Below, one piece after another: positions 15,355 to 23,864 of a DNA stretch of 52,922 nucleotides. The notes beneath the pieces are model-generated. The model had not been told where the DNA came from. It was given only the letters and a program-made list of their open reading frames with translations, and made no database searches. The number at the start of each line of letters is the position of its first letter. Within the stretch, counting starts at the first letter, position 1. Both the position numbers and the translations under genes were made by a program. Source of the stretch: Parasulfuritortus cantonensis (GTDB taxonomy: Bacteria; Pseudomonadota; Gammaproteobacteria; Burkholderiales; Thiobacillaceae); NCBI RefSeq assembly GCF_004337445.1, contig NZ_SJZB01000026.1, forward strand, positions 1 to 52,922, in the 5' to 3' direction.

Positions 15355-15438
15355 GCCCCTGACGTTCAACCGGCCGCTCCGGGATCGGGCAACCGGACCG
15401 GCTTCCATTCCTGCCCGGACAGAAGGGAATCACACGCC

Positions 15439-15945
15439 ATGGATATCGGTATCACCGACAAGGATCGCGCCAAGATCACGGATGCACTCTCGCACATGCT
15501 GGCGGACAGCTACATCCTTTACCTCAAGACCCACAACTTCCACTGGAACGTCACCGGCCCGATGTTCCAGACCCTGCACGTCATGTTCATGACCCAGTAC
15601 ACCGAGCTCTGGAACGCCCTCGACCTGATCGCCGAGCGCATCCGCGCCCTCGGCCACACCGCGCCGGGTTCCTACAAGCGCTACGTCGAGCTGTCGACCA
15701 TCCAGGAGGAAGACGGCGTACCGTCCGCACACGACATGATCCGCCAGCTGGTGGCCGGCCAGGAGGCCGTCGCCCGCACCGCCCGCGCCGCCTTCAAGGT
15801 CGCCGACGCCGCCGACGACCAGCCCACCGCGGACCTGCTCACCCAACGCATGGAAATCCACGAGAAGAACGCCTGGATGCTGCGCGTCCTGCTCGAGGAC
15901 GGCGCCGCCAGCCCGGCAAAACCGGCCAAGAAGGGCAAGAAGTAA
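15439..15945 (+). CDS. dps: Dps family DNA-binding ferritin
   Basis: A 168-residue Dps protein, a dodecameric mini-ferritin that oxidises iron with peroxide and protects DNA. The inter-subunit ferroxidase residues are visible in [14 protein letters not shown] (His and Trp) with the acidic [11 protein letters not shown] helix. A lysine-rich C-terminal tail (AKPAKKGKK) could give DNA binding, the role that the N-terminal tail plays in E. coli Dps. It is followed by a strong intrinsic terminator, so it ends the bfd-bfr-dps run. Confidence 0.93.
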   Translation: MDIGITDKDRAKITDALSHMLADSYILYLKTHNFHWNVTGPMFQTLHVMFMTQYTELWNALDLIAERIRALGHTAPGSYKRYVELSTIQEEDGVPSAHDMIRQLVAGQEAVARTARAAFKVADAADDQPTADLLTQRMEIHEKNAWMLRVLLEDGAASPAKPAKKGKK

Positions 15946-15967
15946 GCCTGTTCCGGCCAGCCGCGCG

Positions 15968-16001
15968 ACGGGCGACCCGATACGGTCGCCCGTTTTCTTT
16001 T
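15968..16001 (+). terminator. Intrinsic terminator after dps
   Basis: A perfect 10-bp stem, ACGGGCGACC and GGTCGCCCGT around a 6-base loop, is followed directly by a T-rich run (TTTCTTTT). It reads as a terminator on the plus strand for dps and sits at the 3' end of the opposing ahpF. Confidence 0.85.
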
Positions 16002-17566
16002 CAGGCCGCCGGCGCGGAACTGCGGATCAGGTGGTCGAAGGCGGCCAGGCTGGCGGTGGCGCCCGCCCCCATGGCGATGATGATCTGCTTGTACGGTACC
16101 GTCGTGCAGTCGCCGGCGGCGAACACGCCGGGCACCGAGGTCTGGCCGCGGGCGTCGATGACGATCTCGCCGAAGCGCGAAAGTTCGATGGTGCCCTTCA
16201 GCCAGTCGGTATTGGGCAGCAGGCCGATCTGCACGAACACCCCCTCGAGGGCGATGTGCTGGCTCTGGCCGGTGGTCCGGTCGGTGTAGGCGAGGCCGTT
16301 CACCTTGCCGTCGGCCCCGGTGACCTCGGTGGTCTGGGCGCTCTTGATCACGGTGACGTTGGCCAGGCTGTGGAGCTTGTTCTGCAGCACCGCATCAGCA
16401 CGCAGGGCATCGCCGAATTCCAGCAGGGTCACGTGGCCGACGATGCCGGCCAGGTCGATGGCCGCCTCGACGCCGGAGTTGCCGCCGCCCACCACGGCGA
16501 CGTGCTTGCCCTTGAACAGCGGCCCGTCGCAGTGCGGGCAGTAGGCGACGCCCTTGCCGCGGTACTCCTGCTCGCCCGGCACGTTCAGTTCGCGCCAGCG
16601 CGCGCCGGTGGCCAGGATGACCGCCTTCGCCTTCAGGACGGCGCCGTTGCCCAGGCGCACGGCGTGGTAACCACCGGCGCCGCCCGGGACCAGGGCCTCG
16701 GCCTTCTGCAGGTTCATGATCTCCACGGCGTATTCCTTGACGTGTTCCTCGAGCGCGCGGCCCAGCTTGGGACCGTCGGTATGCGGCACGGAGATCAGGT
16801 TTTCGATGGCCAGGGTATCCATGACCTGGCCGCCGAAGCGTTCGGCCAGGACGCCGGTACGGATCCCCTTGCGTGCCGCGTACACCGCGGCCGCCGCGCC
16901 TGCCGGGCCGCCGCCCACCACCAGGACGTCGAACGGGGCCTGCTCGGCCAGGCGCGCGGCGTCGCGCTCGGCGGCACCCGTATCCAGGCGGGCGACGATC
17001 TCCGCCACCGTCATGCGGCCGTTCTCGAACGGTTCGCCGTTCAGGTAGACGCTGGGTACCGCCATGATCTGGCGCGCGTTGACCTCGTCCTGGAACAGGG
17101 CGCCGTCGATCATGACGTTCTCGACGGCCGGGTTGAGGGCCGCCATGGCGTTGAGCGCCTGCACCACGTCCGGGCAGTTGTGGCAGGACAGCGAGATGTA
17201 GGTTTCGAAGCGCAGCGGGCCCTTGAGCGAACGAATCGCCTCGACCACCGAGTCCTCGATCTTGGGCGCATAGCCGCTCGCCTGCAGGAGGGCCAGGATC
17301 AGGGAGGTGAACTCGTGCCCCATGGGCAGGCCGGCGAAGCGGATGCGTGCGCGCTCGCCCACCTTGCCGATGGTGAACGAAGGCCGCCGGGCGTCGACGC
17401 CGTTCTCCAACAGGCTGACCTTCTCGGACAGCCCGGCGATGTCCTCCAGGAGGCCGCGCATCTCGGCGGATTGCGGCCGGTCGTCCAGGGAGGCGACCAG
17501 TTCGATGGGATCGACCAGTTTTTCCAGATAGGCCTTGAGTTGTGCCTTGATGTTGGCGTCCAGCAT
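16001..17566 (-). CDS. ahpF: Alkyl hydroperoxide reductase subunit F
   Basis: This 521-residue flavoprotein passes electrons from NADH to AhpC. Domains in order are an N-terminal double thioredoxin-like domain with a CHNC redox pair (about residues 128-131), an FAD-binding domain (GGGPAG, about 218), a NAD-binding domain ([10 protein letters not shown]) and the TrxR-like redox pair in YCPHCDG. The C-terminal [13 protein letters not shown] segment is typical of the family. Start at [14 protein letters not shown] with a clear AGGAG site; the open frame extends further upstream but is not homologous. It lies about 100 bases downstream of ahpC on the same strand. Confidence 0.95.
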   Translation of the reverse strand: MLDANIKAQLKAYLEKLVDPIELVASLDDRPQSAEMRGLLEDIAGLSEKVSLLENGVDARRPSFTIGKVGERARIRFAGLPMGHEFTSLILALLQASGYAPKIEDSVVEAIRSLKGPLRFETYISLSCHNCPDVVQALNAMAALNPAVENVMIDGALFQDEVNARQIMAVPSVYLNGEPFENGRMTVAEIVARLDTGAAERDAARLAEQAPFDVLVVGGGPAGAAAAVYAARKGIRTGVLAERFGGQVMDTLAIENLISVPHTDGPKLGRALEEHVKEYAVEIMNLQKAEALVPGGAGGYHAVRLGNGAVLKAKAVILATGARWRELNVPGEQEYRGKGVAYCPHCDGPLFKGKHVAVVGGGNSGVEAAIDLAGIVGHVTLLEFGDALRADAVLQNKLHSLANVTVIKSAQTTEVTGADGKVNGLAYTDRTTGQSQHIALEGVFVQIGLLPNTDWLKGTIELSRFGEIVIDARGQTSVPGVFAAGDCTTVPYKQIIIAMGAGATASLAAFDHLIRSSAPAA

Positions 17567-17628
17567 TTCGGTTCTCCTGAAGCAGATGGCAGTAGCAAGG
17601 CCCCGCCGGGCAAGGCCTTGGTGCTGCC

Positions 17629-17650
17629 CCCTCCCCCTGTGCGGGGAGGG
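17629..17650. repeat. REP-like palindrome between ahpC and ahpF
   Basis: CCCTCCCC and GGGGAGGG form a perfect 8-bp stem around a 6-base loop in the 98-base gap between ahpC and ahpF. The surrounding C-rich and G-rich halves resemble the dispersed REP-like palindromes of betaproteobacteria. It lacks a T-run, so it probably stabilises or processes the ahpC mRNA end rather than stopping transcription. Confidence 0.5.
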
Positions 17651-17664
17651 TCGGGGTGGCGGGT

Positions 17665-18231
17665 TCAGATCTTGCCGACCAGGTCCAGGGACGGGGTCAG
17701 GGTGGCGGCGCCTTCCTTCCACTTGGCCGGGCAGACCTGGTTCGGATGGGCGGCGACGTACTGGGCGGCCTTCAGCTTGCGCAGGGTCTCCTGGACATCG
17801 CGGGCGATGGCGTTGTCATGGATTTCCAGGGTCTTGATGACGCCATCGGGGTTGATGACGAAGGTGCCGCGCAGGGCCAGGCCCTCTTCCGGGATGTGCA
17901 CGCCGAAGGCGTTGGTCAGGGTGTGGGTGGGATCGCCGACCAGCGGGAAACGGGCCTTGCCGACGGCGGCCGAGGTCTCGTGCCACACCTTGTGGGAGAA
18001 GTGGGTATCGGTGGTGACGATGTAAACCTCGGCGCCGCACTTCTGGAACTCGGCGTAGTTGTCGGCGGCATCCTCGATCTCGGTCGGGCAGTTGAAGGTG
18101 AAGGCGGCCGGCATGAAGATCATGACCGACCACTTGCCCTTCAGGTCGGCCTCGGTCACTTCGATGAAGGCACCGTTGTGGAAAGCCTGGGCCTTGAAGG
18201 GTTGCACTTCGGTGTTGATGAGGGATTGCAT
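17665..18231 (-). CDS. ahpC: Alkyl hydroperoxide reductase subunit C (peroxiredoxin)
   Basis: A 188-residue typical two-cysteine peroxiredoxin that reduces hydrogen and organic peroxides. The peroxidatic cysteine lies in [11 protein letters not shown] (about residue 48) and the resolving cysteine in NQVCPAKW (about 167), the two motifs of the AhpC subgroup. The segment STDTHF-like [13 protein letters not shown] is also conserved. Start at MQSLINTEV with AAGGAGAAAGAACG before the ATG. An OxyR-like site lies about 105 bases upstream. AhpF, its reductase, is next. Confidence 0.95.
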   Translation of the reverse strand: MQSLINTEVQPFKAQAFHNGAFIEVTEADLKGKWSVMIFMPAAFTFNCPTEIEDAADNYAEFQKCGAEVYIVTTDTHFSHKVWHETSAAVGKARFPLVGDPTHTLTNAFGVHIPEEGLALRGTFVINPDGVIKTLEIHDNAIARDVQETLRKLKAAQYVAAHPNQVCPAKWKEGAATLTPSLDLVGKI

Positions 18232-18335
18232 CGTTCTTTCTCCTTGGTTGGTTCGCACTGCGGTTTGGGTCGTGCGATGGGTCGAACTTTACCGGTCTTC
18301 CATAGCCGCTTCTAATTGAATTACCAAAATCGATT

Positions 18336-18352
18336 GATAGGAATCATCTATC
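18336..18352. promoter_or_regulatory. OxyR-like site upstream of ahpC
   Basis: GATAG-GAATCAT-CTATC is a perfect inverted repeat containing the ATAG-N7-CTAT half of the OxyR recognition pattern (ATAG at 18337-18340, CTAT at 18348-18351). It is about 105 bases upstream of the ahpC start, and ahpC is a classic OxyR target. The outer half-sites of the full four-element motif are not recognisable. Confidence 0.5.
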
Positions 18353-18608
18353 GCCGCCCACAGCGATTTATATCGCCTGGCGAAGTCGACGGCTCCCGTC
18401 TGCCCGCGCGCGAACGCCGGGCCGCCCAGGGCCGGCCCGGCACGTACCGGCCGGTCGGCCAATGCGGCGGCCCACCCGCGCCGTCAGCGCTGCAGTTCCG
18501 AAATCCGGCGACGTGCCGGTCCTTCAATCCGGGGCGGGCCGTGCCCCTCGGCGACCACCTCGTCGCCGGCACGTTCCCTCTGGCCGATGCGTTGCCGCGC
18601 CGGGGCCG
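18353..18608. other. Non-coding gap between ahpC promoter region and dmeF
   Basis: Apart from the OxyR-like site, the 377 bases between the ahpC start and the dmeF stop hold no gene that can be supported. A plus-strand open frame runs through it but has no recognisable composition or motif and reads into the antisense of dmeF. The stretch is very GC-rich with several short inverted repeats. Confidence 0.5.
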
Positions 18609-19577
18609 TCACGCCTGGCCGGCGCGGCAACGCTCGTCGCGGCACTGGTTGATCTCGACGGTGATGTGGTCGAGACCGGCGATTCCGGACAGCCGCGCGC
18701 GGTAGTAGTCCGCCGGCTTCGGACTGTGGGTCACCAACGAAAGGATGCAGGCCCGGCTGGCCGGGCCGACCCGCCACAGGTGCAGATCGGCGATCTCGTG
18801 GTCCGGCTCCGAAGCCATCAGATGATGTATCTCGGCGCTCGTTTCGCCGTGGTCCTCGGCATCCAGCAGCACCGCCGCGCTGTCGTGCGCCAATCCCCAG
18901 GCCCAGCGCGCCACGACCACCGCTCCGACGATGCCCATCAAGGGATCGAGGAACGTCCAACCGTACGCCATGCCGCCGGCGAGGGCGACGATGGCGGTCA
19001 CCGAGGTCAGGGCGTCGGCGAGCACGTGGACGTAGGCGGCCTTGAGGTTATGGTCGACGTGTTCGCCGTGGTGGTGGTCGTGGTGGCCATGACGGTGATC
19101 GAGGTCGTGGTGGTCCCCTTCTTCGTGCTCCAGCAACCAGGCACTGAGCAGGTTGACCGCTAGGCCGAGGACGGCCACGGCCATCGCCTCGGCATAGCGG
19201 ACCGGCACCGGATCGAGCAGCCGGTGGAACGACTCGAGCGCCATCCAGAAGGCCACCAGGCCGAGCAGCAGGGCGCTGCTGTAACCGGCCAGGGCGGACA
19301 CCTTGCCGGTACCGAAGGTGAAACGGACGTCACCGGCATGGCGGCGCGCGAAACCGTACGCGAACGCGGCCAGGCCGAGGGCGCCGACATGGCTGGCCAT
19401 GTGCCAGGCATCCGCCATCAAGGCCATGGAGCCGGTCAGCCAGCCGGCGGCCAGTTCCACCAGCATGGTGCCGAAGGTCAAGGCAACCACCCAGCGGGTG
19501 CGCCGTTCGGCGTGCCGATCGGCCGCGCGGCCGAAATCGTGGGCGTGTTGCCAGAGTTTCAGATCGTGGCTGTGCAT
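18609..19577 (-). CDS. dmeF: CDF family cation efflux transporter, DmeF-like
   Basis: A 322-residue cation diffusion facilitator of the DmeF type, which exports cobalt, nickel and sometimes iron. The N-terminus (MHSHDLKLWQHAHDFG and then ERRTRW) and the metal site of helix II (MADAWHMASH) are the DmeF pattern, and helix V carries HVLADALTSV. The cytosolic loop is His-rich: DHHDLDHRHGHHDHHHGEH. Six hydrophobic segments and a C-terminal ferredoxin-like domain are present. It sits immediately downstream of feoABC on the same strand, so an iron-efflux or cobalt/nickel-balancing role beside Feo is possible (inference). Confidence 0.88.
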   Translation of the reverse strand: MHSHDLKLWQHAHDFGRAADRHAERRTRWVVALTFGTMLVELAAGWLTGSMALMADAWHMASHVGALGLAAFAYGFARRHAGDVRFTFGTGKVSALAGYSSALLLGLVAFWMALESFHRLLDPVPVRYAEAMAVAVLGLAVNLLSAWLLEHEEGDHHDLDHRHGHHDHHHGEHVDHNLKAAYVHVLADALTSVTAIVALAGGMAYGWTFLDPLMGIVGAVVVARWAWGLAHDSAAVLLDAEDHGETSAEIHHLMASEPDHEIADLHLWRVGPASRACILSLVTHSPKPADYYRARLSGIAGLDHITVEINQCRDERCRAGQA

Positions 19578-19634
19578 GGTCGACTCCTGACTCCATGGGA
19601 ATGAACGGGACGGAGCAATTCCCAGGCCCGCGCC

Positions 19635-19664
19635 GTTGGCGTTGGCGTTGGCGTTGACGTTGCC
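19635..19664. repeat. Five tandem GTTGGC-type hexamers
   Basis: Three exact GTTGGC units followed by GTTGAC and GTTGCC form a 30-base tandem repeat between dmeF and feoC. It adjoins a G/C hairpin. It is probably prone to slippage; no function is apparent. Confidence 0.7.
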
Positions 19665-19678
19665 GGGCCGTGCCCGGC
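19662..19678 (-). terminator. G/C hairpin after feoC
   Basis: GCCGGGC-CGT-GCCCGGC forms a perfect 7-bp stem a few bases downstream of the feoC stop codon on the minus strand. No T-run follows, so it would be a weak or Rho-assisted terminator or an RNA-stabilising end for the feo transcript. Confidence 0.35.
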
Positions 19679-19683
19679 CCGCC

Positions 19684-19902
19684 CTACTCCCCTACCCACT
19701 CGTATAACTCCAGGGTCTTGGGATCGCACTTGCAGCACCCGTTGGCGCAGCCGGTGCCGGCCGCCAGCCGGCGTACCCGGCCCTTGCGCTCCAGGGTCGC
19801 CAGCATGCCCTTGAGGGCGTCCGGCGAGGCGTCCAGGCCGAGGGCCATGTCGATGACGCTGGCACGTTTGCGCTGCTTTAGCAGGATGGTGAGAAACCCC
19901 AA
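19684..19902 (-). pseudogene. feoC: FeoC-type regulator, main part, separated from its start by an IS element
   Basis: This is the 3' portion of a small winged-helix protein of the FeoC family, which works with FeoB. It has an HTH-like part (QRKRASVIDMALGLDASPD) and a Cys cluster, CANGCCKC, that fits the Fe-S ligand pattern of FeoC. The gene is split by an IS5-type element after the ninth codon; joining the flanks across one TTAG copy restores MILSRISDYLKQRKRAS, the canonical FeoC start. By chance an in-frame TTG in the IS end gives MGFLTILLKQRKRAS, so a 72-residue protein with an altered N-terminus could still be made, with or without a ribosome binding site. Whether it is functional is unknown. 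Confidence 0.8.
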
Positions 19903-19926
19903 GCCCTTGTCTGAGCTTGGGTTTTT
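19898..19926 (+). terminator. Terminator at the left end of the IS
   Basis: CCCAAGC and GCTTGGG form a 7-bp stem with a 10-base loop followed by TTTTT. It stands between the left inverted repeat and the transposase start, reading inward, and would shield the transposase from transcription entering from outside, a common IS safeguard. Confidence 0.7.
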
Positions 19927-19973
19927 GTCACACTACGGCCTGATCTCGGCATTCTAATTTCCACTCCCGATCC

Positions 19974-21050
19974 ATGCGTGGCCAAGAATCCCTCCAAGCG
20001 TCGATGTTCAGCTATGTCAGTCTGGACGCGCGCGTGCCGTCCGACCACCCGCTGCGCCGCCTGCGCGCCCTGGTCGATGCCGTCCTCGGCAATATGAGCG
20101 GCGTGTTCGATGGTTGCTATTCGCACACCGGCCGCCCCTCCATCCCCCCTGAGCACTTGCTGCGCGCATTGCTGTTGCAGGTGCTGTTCACGATCCGCAG
20201 CGAACGGCTGCTGATGGAGCAACTCGATTACAACCTGCTGTTCCGCTGGTTCGTGGGCCTCGGCATCGACGATGCAGTCTGGGACCGCACCGTGTTCAGC
20301 ATCAACCGCGACCGCCTGCTGTCGACCGAGATGGCCCGGGAGTTCTTCGAGCGGGTGCTCCGCCTGGCCGAGTGGCAGGGGCTCGTCTCCGACGAGCACT
20401 TCAGCGTCGACGGCAGCCTGATCGAGGCCTGGGCCGGCCACAAGAGCTTCGTGCGCAAGGACGGCGACGGCCCGGACCGCCCGTCCGGACGCAATCCCGA
20501 AGTCGACTTCAAGGGCGAGGCGCGCAGCAACAAGACCCATGCCAGCACCACCGACCCCGAATCCCGGTTGTACAAGAAAGGCGAGTTCACCGAGGCGAAG
20601 TTGCGCTACATGACGCACGCACTGTCCGAGAACCGCAACGGCCTGATCGTTGACGTCGAGACCACCCAGGCCAACGGTCGGGCCGAATGGGAGGCGGCGA
20701 AGAAGATGATCCGGCGCAGCGTGAAGCAAGGCGCTACGGTGGGGGCCGATAAGGGCTATGACACCGAGGAATTCGTGAGCGGTATCGAGCGCCTGGGCAT
20801 CCGCGCTCACGTGGCGCGCAAGACAGTGGGCAGCGCCGTCGACGGTCGCACCGCACGTGGCAAGGGGTACGCCCTGAGCCTCCGGCGGCGCAAGATGATC
20901 GAGGAGGCCTTCGGCTGGATCAAGACCGTGGGCGGGTTGCGCAAGACACGCCACAAAGGCCTGGCGAAGCTCTCTGGCCAAGCGCTTCTGGCCTTCGCCG
21001 CCTACAACCTGACCCGGATGCTCAACCTGATGTGGCCGAAGGCAGCGTAA
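19974..21050 (+). CDS. IS5-family DDE transposase
   Basis: A 358-residue transposase. It has an N-terminal DNA-binding part (about residues 1-95) and a DDE catalytic domain: Asp146 in SVDGSLIEAWAGHKS, Asp259 in VGADKGYD and Glu310 in the RKMIEEAFGWIK segment, which matches the Y-2-R-3-E-6-K signature of this family. No frameshift or stop is present, so it should be active. It is encoded on the plus strand, opposite to the feo operon into which it has inserted. Confidence 0.95.
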   Translation: MRGQESLQASMFSYVSLDARVPSDHPLRRLRALVDAVLGNMSGVFDGCYSHTGRPSIPPEHLLRALLLQVLFTIRSERLLMEQLDYNLLFRWFVGLGIDDAVWDRTVFSINRDRLLSTEMAREFFERVLRLAEWQGLVSDEHFSVDGSLIEAWAGHKSFVRKDGDGPDRPSGRNPEVDFKGEARSNKTHASTTDPESRLYKKGEFTEAKLRYMTHALSENRNGLIVDVETTQANGRAEWEAAKKMIRRSVKQGATVGADKGYDTEEFVSGIERLGIRAHVARKTVGSAVDGRTARGKGYALSLRRRKMIEEAFGWIKTVGGLRKTRHKGLAKLSGQALLAFAAYNLTRMLNLMWPKAA

Positions 21051-21194
21051 GGATAAGTCCGCCTGCCGTACACCCAGCGGCGGGGGAACAGGGCAAAAAC
21101 GCCTGGCAATACGGGCGGCGGCGCGCTTCCGGCGCCGAAAAAAACGAGCGGAAGACAAAAATCGGGGAGGATTCACGGGTTTCTCACCATCCTG

Positions 21195-21225
21195 TTAGGT
21201 AATCGCTGATGCGGGACAGGATCAT
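21195..21225 (-). pseudogene. feoC: 5' end of the interrupted feoC gene
   Basis: The ATG at 21225 follows the feoB stop region by 10 bases (GGAGGTCAT precedes it on the minus strand) and encodes MILSRISDY before the IS boundary. The bases 21195-21198 are the right-hand copy of the TTAG duplication. Translation from this start would run into the IS and terminate, so only the downstream part could be rescued. Confidence 0.8.
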
Positions 21226-21234
21226 ATGACCTCC

Positions 21235-23568
21235 TCAAACCGTGTGCGGCGCCGGAACGGGCGCCGCGTCTTCACGCCGCCCCTGGCGGTGCAGGAACCA
21301 GACTGCAAGGACGAAACCGGCCAGCACGGCGGCTATCCAGAAACCGGCCTGACCGGGATTGCGGCCGAAACTGGCGGCCTGGTAGTACAGGGTGGCGAGG
21401 CCGTAGCCCAGGCCGGTGGTCCACAGCGCCACGAAGGCGGTCCAGCGCGCCCCGGATTCCTGATAGACGGCGGCAATGGCGGCCGTACATGGAAAGTAAA
21501 GCAGGATGAACAGCAGGTAGGCGAAGGCGCCGGCCGCACCGTCGAAGCGCGCGGCCATGGCGCCGAAGGTCCCGGTGGCGACATCCTGCTCCTCCGCCAC
21601 GGCCGCCTGGTTGCTGACGTCGCCGATCCCGATGCCGATCGGATCGGCCCAGGAACCCAGGGCGTCGGCCAGGTTGGCCGGGATGGTCGCGAAAGCGCCG
21701 GCCACGGCGTCCGCCAGGCTGAACGACGCCTCCCCTGCCGCGCCGGCCCCGGCGCCGTCGCGCTCGGCCAGGGCCGAGTAGGCGGCGTTCAACGTGCCGA
21801 CCACCGCCTCCTTGGCCAGGACGCCGGTGAATATGCCCACCGCGGCGGGCCAGTTCTCCTCGTCCAGGCCCATGGGCGAAAACGCCGGGGCGATGTTGCG
21901 GCCGATCTCGGCGAGGACCGACTTGTCGCTGTCCTCGTTGCCGAAGCTGCCATCGGTGCCGACCGCGTTGAGGAAGTTGAGCACCAGCACCATGGGCACG
22001 ATGACCCGTCCCGCCCGGAACATGAAGCTGCGCAGGCGATCCCAGGTGTGCAGCAGGATGCCCTTGAGCGTCGGCAGGTGATAGGGCGGCAATTCCATGA
22101 TGAACGGCGTCGCATCCCCCTTCAGAATCGAGTGCTTGAGCACCAGGCCGGTGAGCACGGCCACCGCGATGCCGATCAGATAGAGCCCGAAGACGACGTT
22201 CTGCGCCCCTTGGGGGAAGAAGGCGGCGGCAAACAGCACGTACACCGGCAGCCTGGCGCCGCAGGACATGAAGGGCGCCATGGCGATGGTCATGAGGCGG
22301 TCGCGCCGGTGTTCCAGGGTGCGGGTCGCCATGATCGCCGGGACGTTGCAGCCGAAGCCGACGATGAGGGGCACGAAGGACTTGCCCGGCAGGCCCACCC
22401 AGCGCATGAAGCGGTCCATGACGAAGGCGGCACGCGCCATATAGCCGGAATCCTCCAGTACCGACAGGAACAGATACAGGAAGCCGATCACCGGGATGAA
22501 GGTGGCCACGGTCTGCAGGCCACCGCCGATGCCCTTGGCCATGGTGACCGTGACCCATTCCGGGAGGCCCAGGCCGGCGAGTACCGAGGCGAATCCATCC
22601 ACAAAGACAGCGCCGGCAAATTGATCAAAGAAATCAATGAATGCGCCGCCGATATTGATGGTAAACATGAACATCAGATACATCATGACCAGGAAGACCG
22701 GGATACCCAGGGCGCGGTTGAGCACCACCCGGTCGATGCGGTCGGTGAGATCGCGCCCTGCCTGGCCGGACACCGTCACAGCCTGGTGGGCGATGTGGTT
22801 GGCCAGGCCGTAGCGGGCGTCGGCCACCATGATGTCGATGTCGTCGCCCAGCGCCGTGGCGCGGCGGCCGGCCTCCTCGGCCAGTTCGCTGCCGGCGGCC
22901 CGGCGCGCCAGGTCGTCACCCTCCAGTAGGCGCAGCGCCAGCCAGCGCGGCGAGATCCCCAAGTTCCCGGCGGCGTCGGACAGGCGCGGTGCCAGGCCGG
23001 CGATGGCGTGATCCAGCACCGGCGCATATTCCAACAGCACGCTCGCGCGCGCCGGCTCCTGCGCGCTCCGTCGGATGGCGTCCTTGAGGGCGGCCACGCC
23101 TATGCCTTCCGAGGCCACCACCGGCAGCACCGGGCAGCCGAGCTGGCGCGCCAGGGTCTCGGCATCGACCCGCATGCCCTTGCCATCGGCGACGTCCACC
23201 ATGTTCAGGACGACCAGGAGCGGCACCCGCATCTCGGCCAGCTGGCTGGTCAGGTACAGGTTGCGTTCCAGGTTGGCGGCGTCGACGATGTTGACGATCA
23301 GGTCGGCCTCGTTGGCGTGCACGTAGTCGCGCGCCACCTTCTCGTCGAGCGAGACGTCGCGATCCACCACGTCCAGCGAATAGGTACCCGGCAGGTCCAC
23401 CACCTCGAAGCGCAGGTCGGCCAGCTTGTACTCGCCGCTCTTGCGCTCGACCGTGACGCCGGGCCAGTTCCCGACCCGTTGCTTGGAGCCGGTCAGGGCG
23501 TTGAACAGGGTGGTCTTGCCGCAGTTCGGATTGCCGACCAGGGCGATGGTGTAGTGGCTGGCGTTCAT
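21235..23568 (-). CDS. feoB: Ferrous iron transporter FeoB
   Basis: The 777-residue inner-membrane ferrous iron importer. An N-terminal G domain shows the P-loop GNPNCGKTTLFN, G2/G3 elements WPGVTVER and DLPGTYSL, and NMVD as the guanine-specificity motif; a helical spacer follows, then the polytopic membrane part with two Gate-type regions including FGCNVPAIMATR. Its start overlaps the feoA stop (TGATG). The C-terminal membrane tail ends in a basic HRQGRREDA. Located downstream of two feoA genes and upstream of the split feoC, it is the core of the Feo system. Confidence 0.96.
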   Translation of the reverse strand: MNASHYTIALVGNPNCGKTTLFNALTGSKQRVGNWPGVTVERKSGEYKLADLRFEVVDLPGTYSLDVVDRDVSLDEKVARDYVHANEADLIVNIVDAANLERNLYLTSQLAEMRVPLLVVLNMVDVADGKGMRVDAETLARQLGCPVLPVVASEGIGVAALKDAIRRSAQEPARASVLLEYAPVLDHAIAGLAPRLSDAAGNLGISPRWLALRLLEGDDLARRAAGSELAEEAGRRATALGDDIDIMVADARYGLANHIAHQAVTVSGQAGRDLTDRIDRVVLNRALGIPVFLVMMYLMFMFTINIGGAFIDFFDQFAGAVFVDGFASVLAGLGLPEWVTVTMAKGIGGGLQTVATFIPVIGFLYLFLSVLEDSGYMARAAFVMDRFMRWVGLPGKSFVPLIVGFGCNVPAIMATRTLEHRRDRLMTIAMAPFMSCGARLPVYVLFAAAFFPQGAQNVVFGLYLIGIAVAVLTGLVLKHSILKGDATPFIMELPPYHLPTLKGILLHTWDRLRSFMFRAGRVIVPMVLVLNFLNAVGTDGSFGNEDSDKSVLAEIGRNIAPAFSPMGLDEENWPAAVGIFTGVLAKEAVVGTLNAAYSALAERDGAGAGAAGEASFSLADAVAGAFATIPANLADALGSWADPIGIGIGDVSNQAAVAEEQDVATGTFGAMAARFDGAAGAFAYLLFILLYFPCTAAIAAVYQESGARWTAFVALWTTGLGYGLATLYYQAASFGRNPGQAGFWIAAVLAGFVLAVWFLHRQGRREDAAPVPAPHTV

Positions 23569-23795
23569 CAGATCTTCTCCACCGAGACCGCTTCCGCCTC
23601 GTCGCGGCGGACCGACAGCGCGAAGCCGCGCACGCGTATCTCGACCGGGTCGCCCATGGGCGCCACCCGCGTCACGCTGAACTCGGCCCCGGGCGTCAAA
23701 CCCAGGGAAAGCAGCTTGCGGCGATAGGCGCCGCCGTTCTCGAGGAATCCGGCCACCTTGGCACGGTCGCCGACTTGCAGGTCCTTCAGGGTCAT
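23568..23795 (-). CDS. feoA: FeoA, first copy next to feoB
   Basis: A 75-residue SH3-like cytosolic protein that assists FeoB. The translation starts MTLKDLQVGDRAKV and includes KLLSLGLTPGAEFSVTRVAP and the conserved GDPVEIRVRGFALSVRRDEA block. The stop overlaps the FeoB start codon, implying coupled translation. A second, more divergent FeoA is encoded 70 bases upstream. Confidence 0.94.
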   Translation of the reverse strand: MTLKDLQVGDRAKVAGFLENGGAYRRKLLSLGLTPGAEFSVTRVAPMGDPVEIRVRGFALSVRRDEAEAVSVEKI

Positions 23796-23864
23796 GATTC
23801 AACTCCGATACATGTGAATGAATTGCCGATCCCCGCCCGACGGGGAGAAAAATCGCCAGGGGGA

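Larger units (their letters stand above)
19882..21194 (+). mobile_element. Complete IS5-family insertion sequence in feoC
   Basis: The 1313-bp element is bounded by a perfect 18-bp inverted repeat (left CAGGATGGTGAGAAACCC at 19882-19899, right its reverse complement at 21177-21194). It is flanked by a 4-bp target duplication TTAG (19878-19881 and 21195-21198), which fits the YTAR target rule of the IS5 group. It carries one transposase gene. The perfect ends and intact duplication point to a recent, single, simple insertion. Its name in an IS database was not determined. Confidence 0.93.

Noticed and set aside
18316..18705. A 129-codon plus-strand frame between ahpC and dmeF
   Set aside because: No ribosome binding site or recognisable family; it runs into the antisense of dmeF and the frame starts beside the OxyR-like site.
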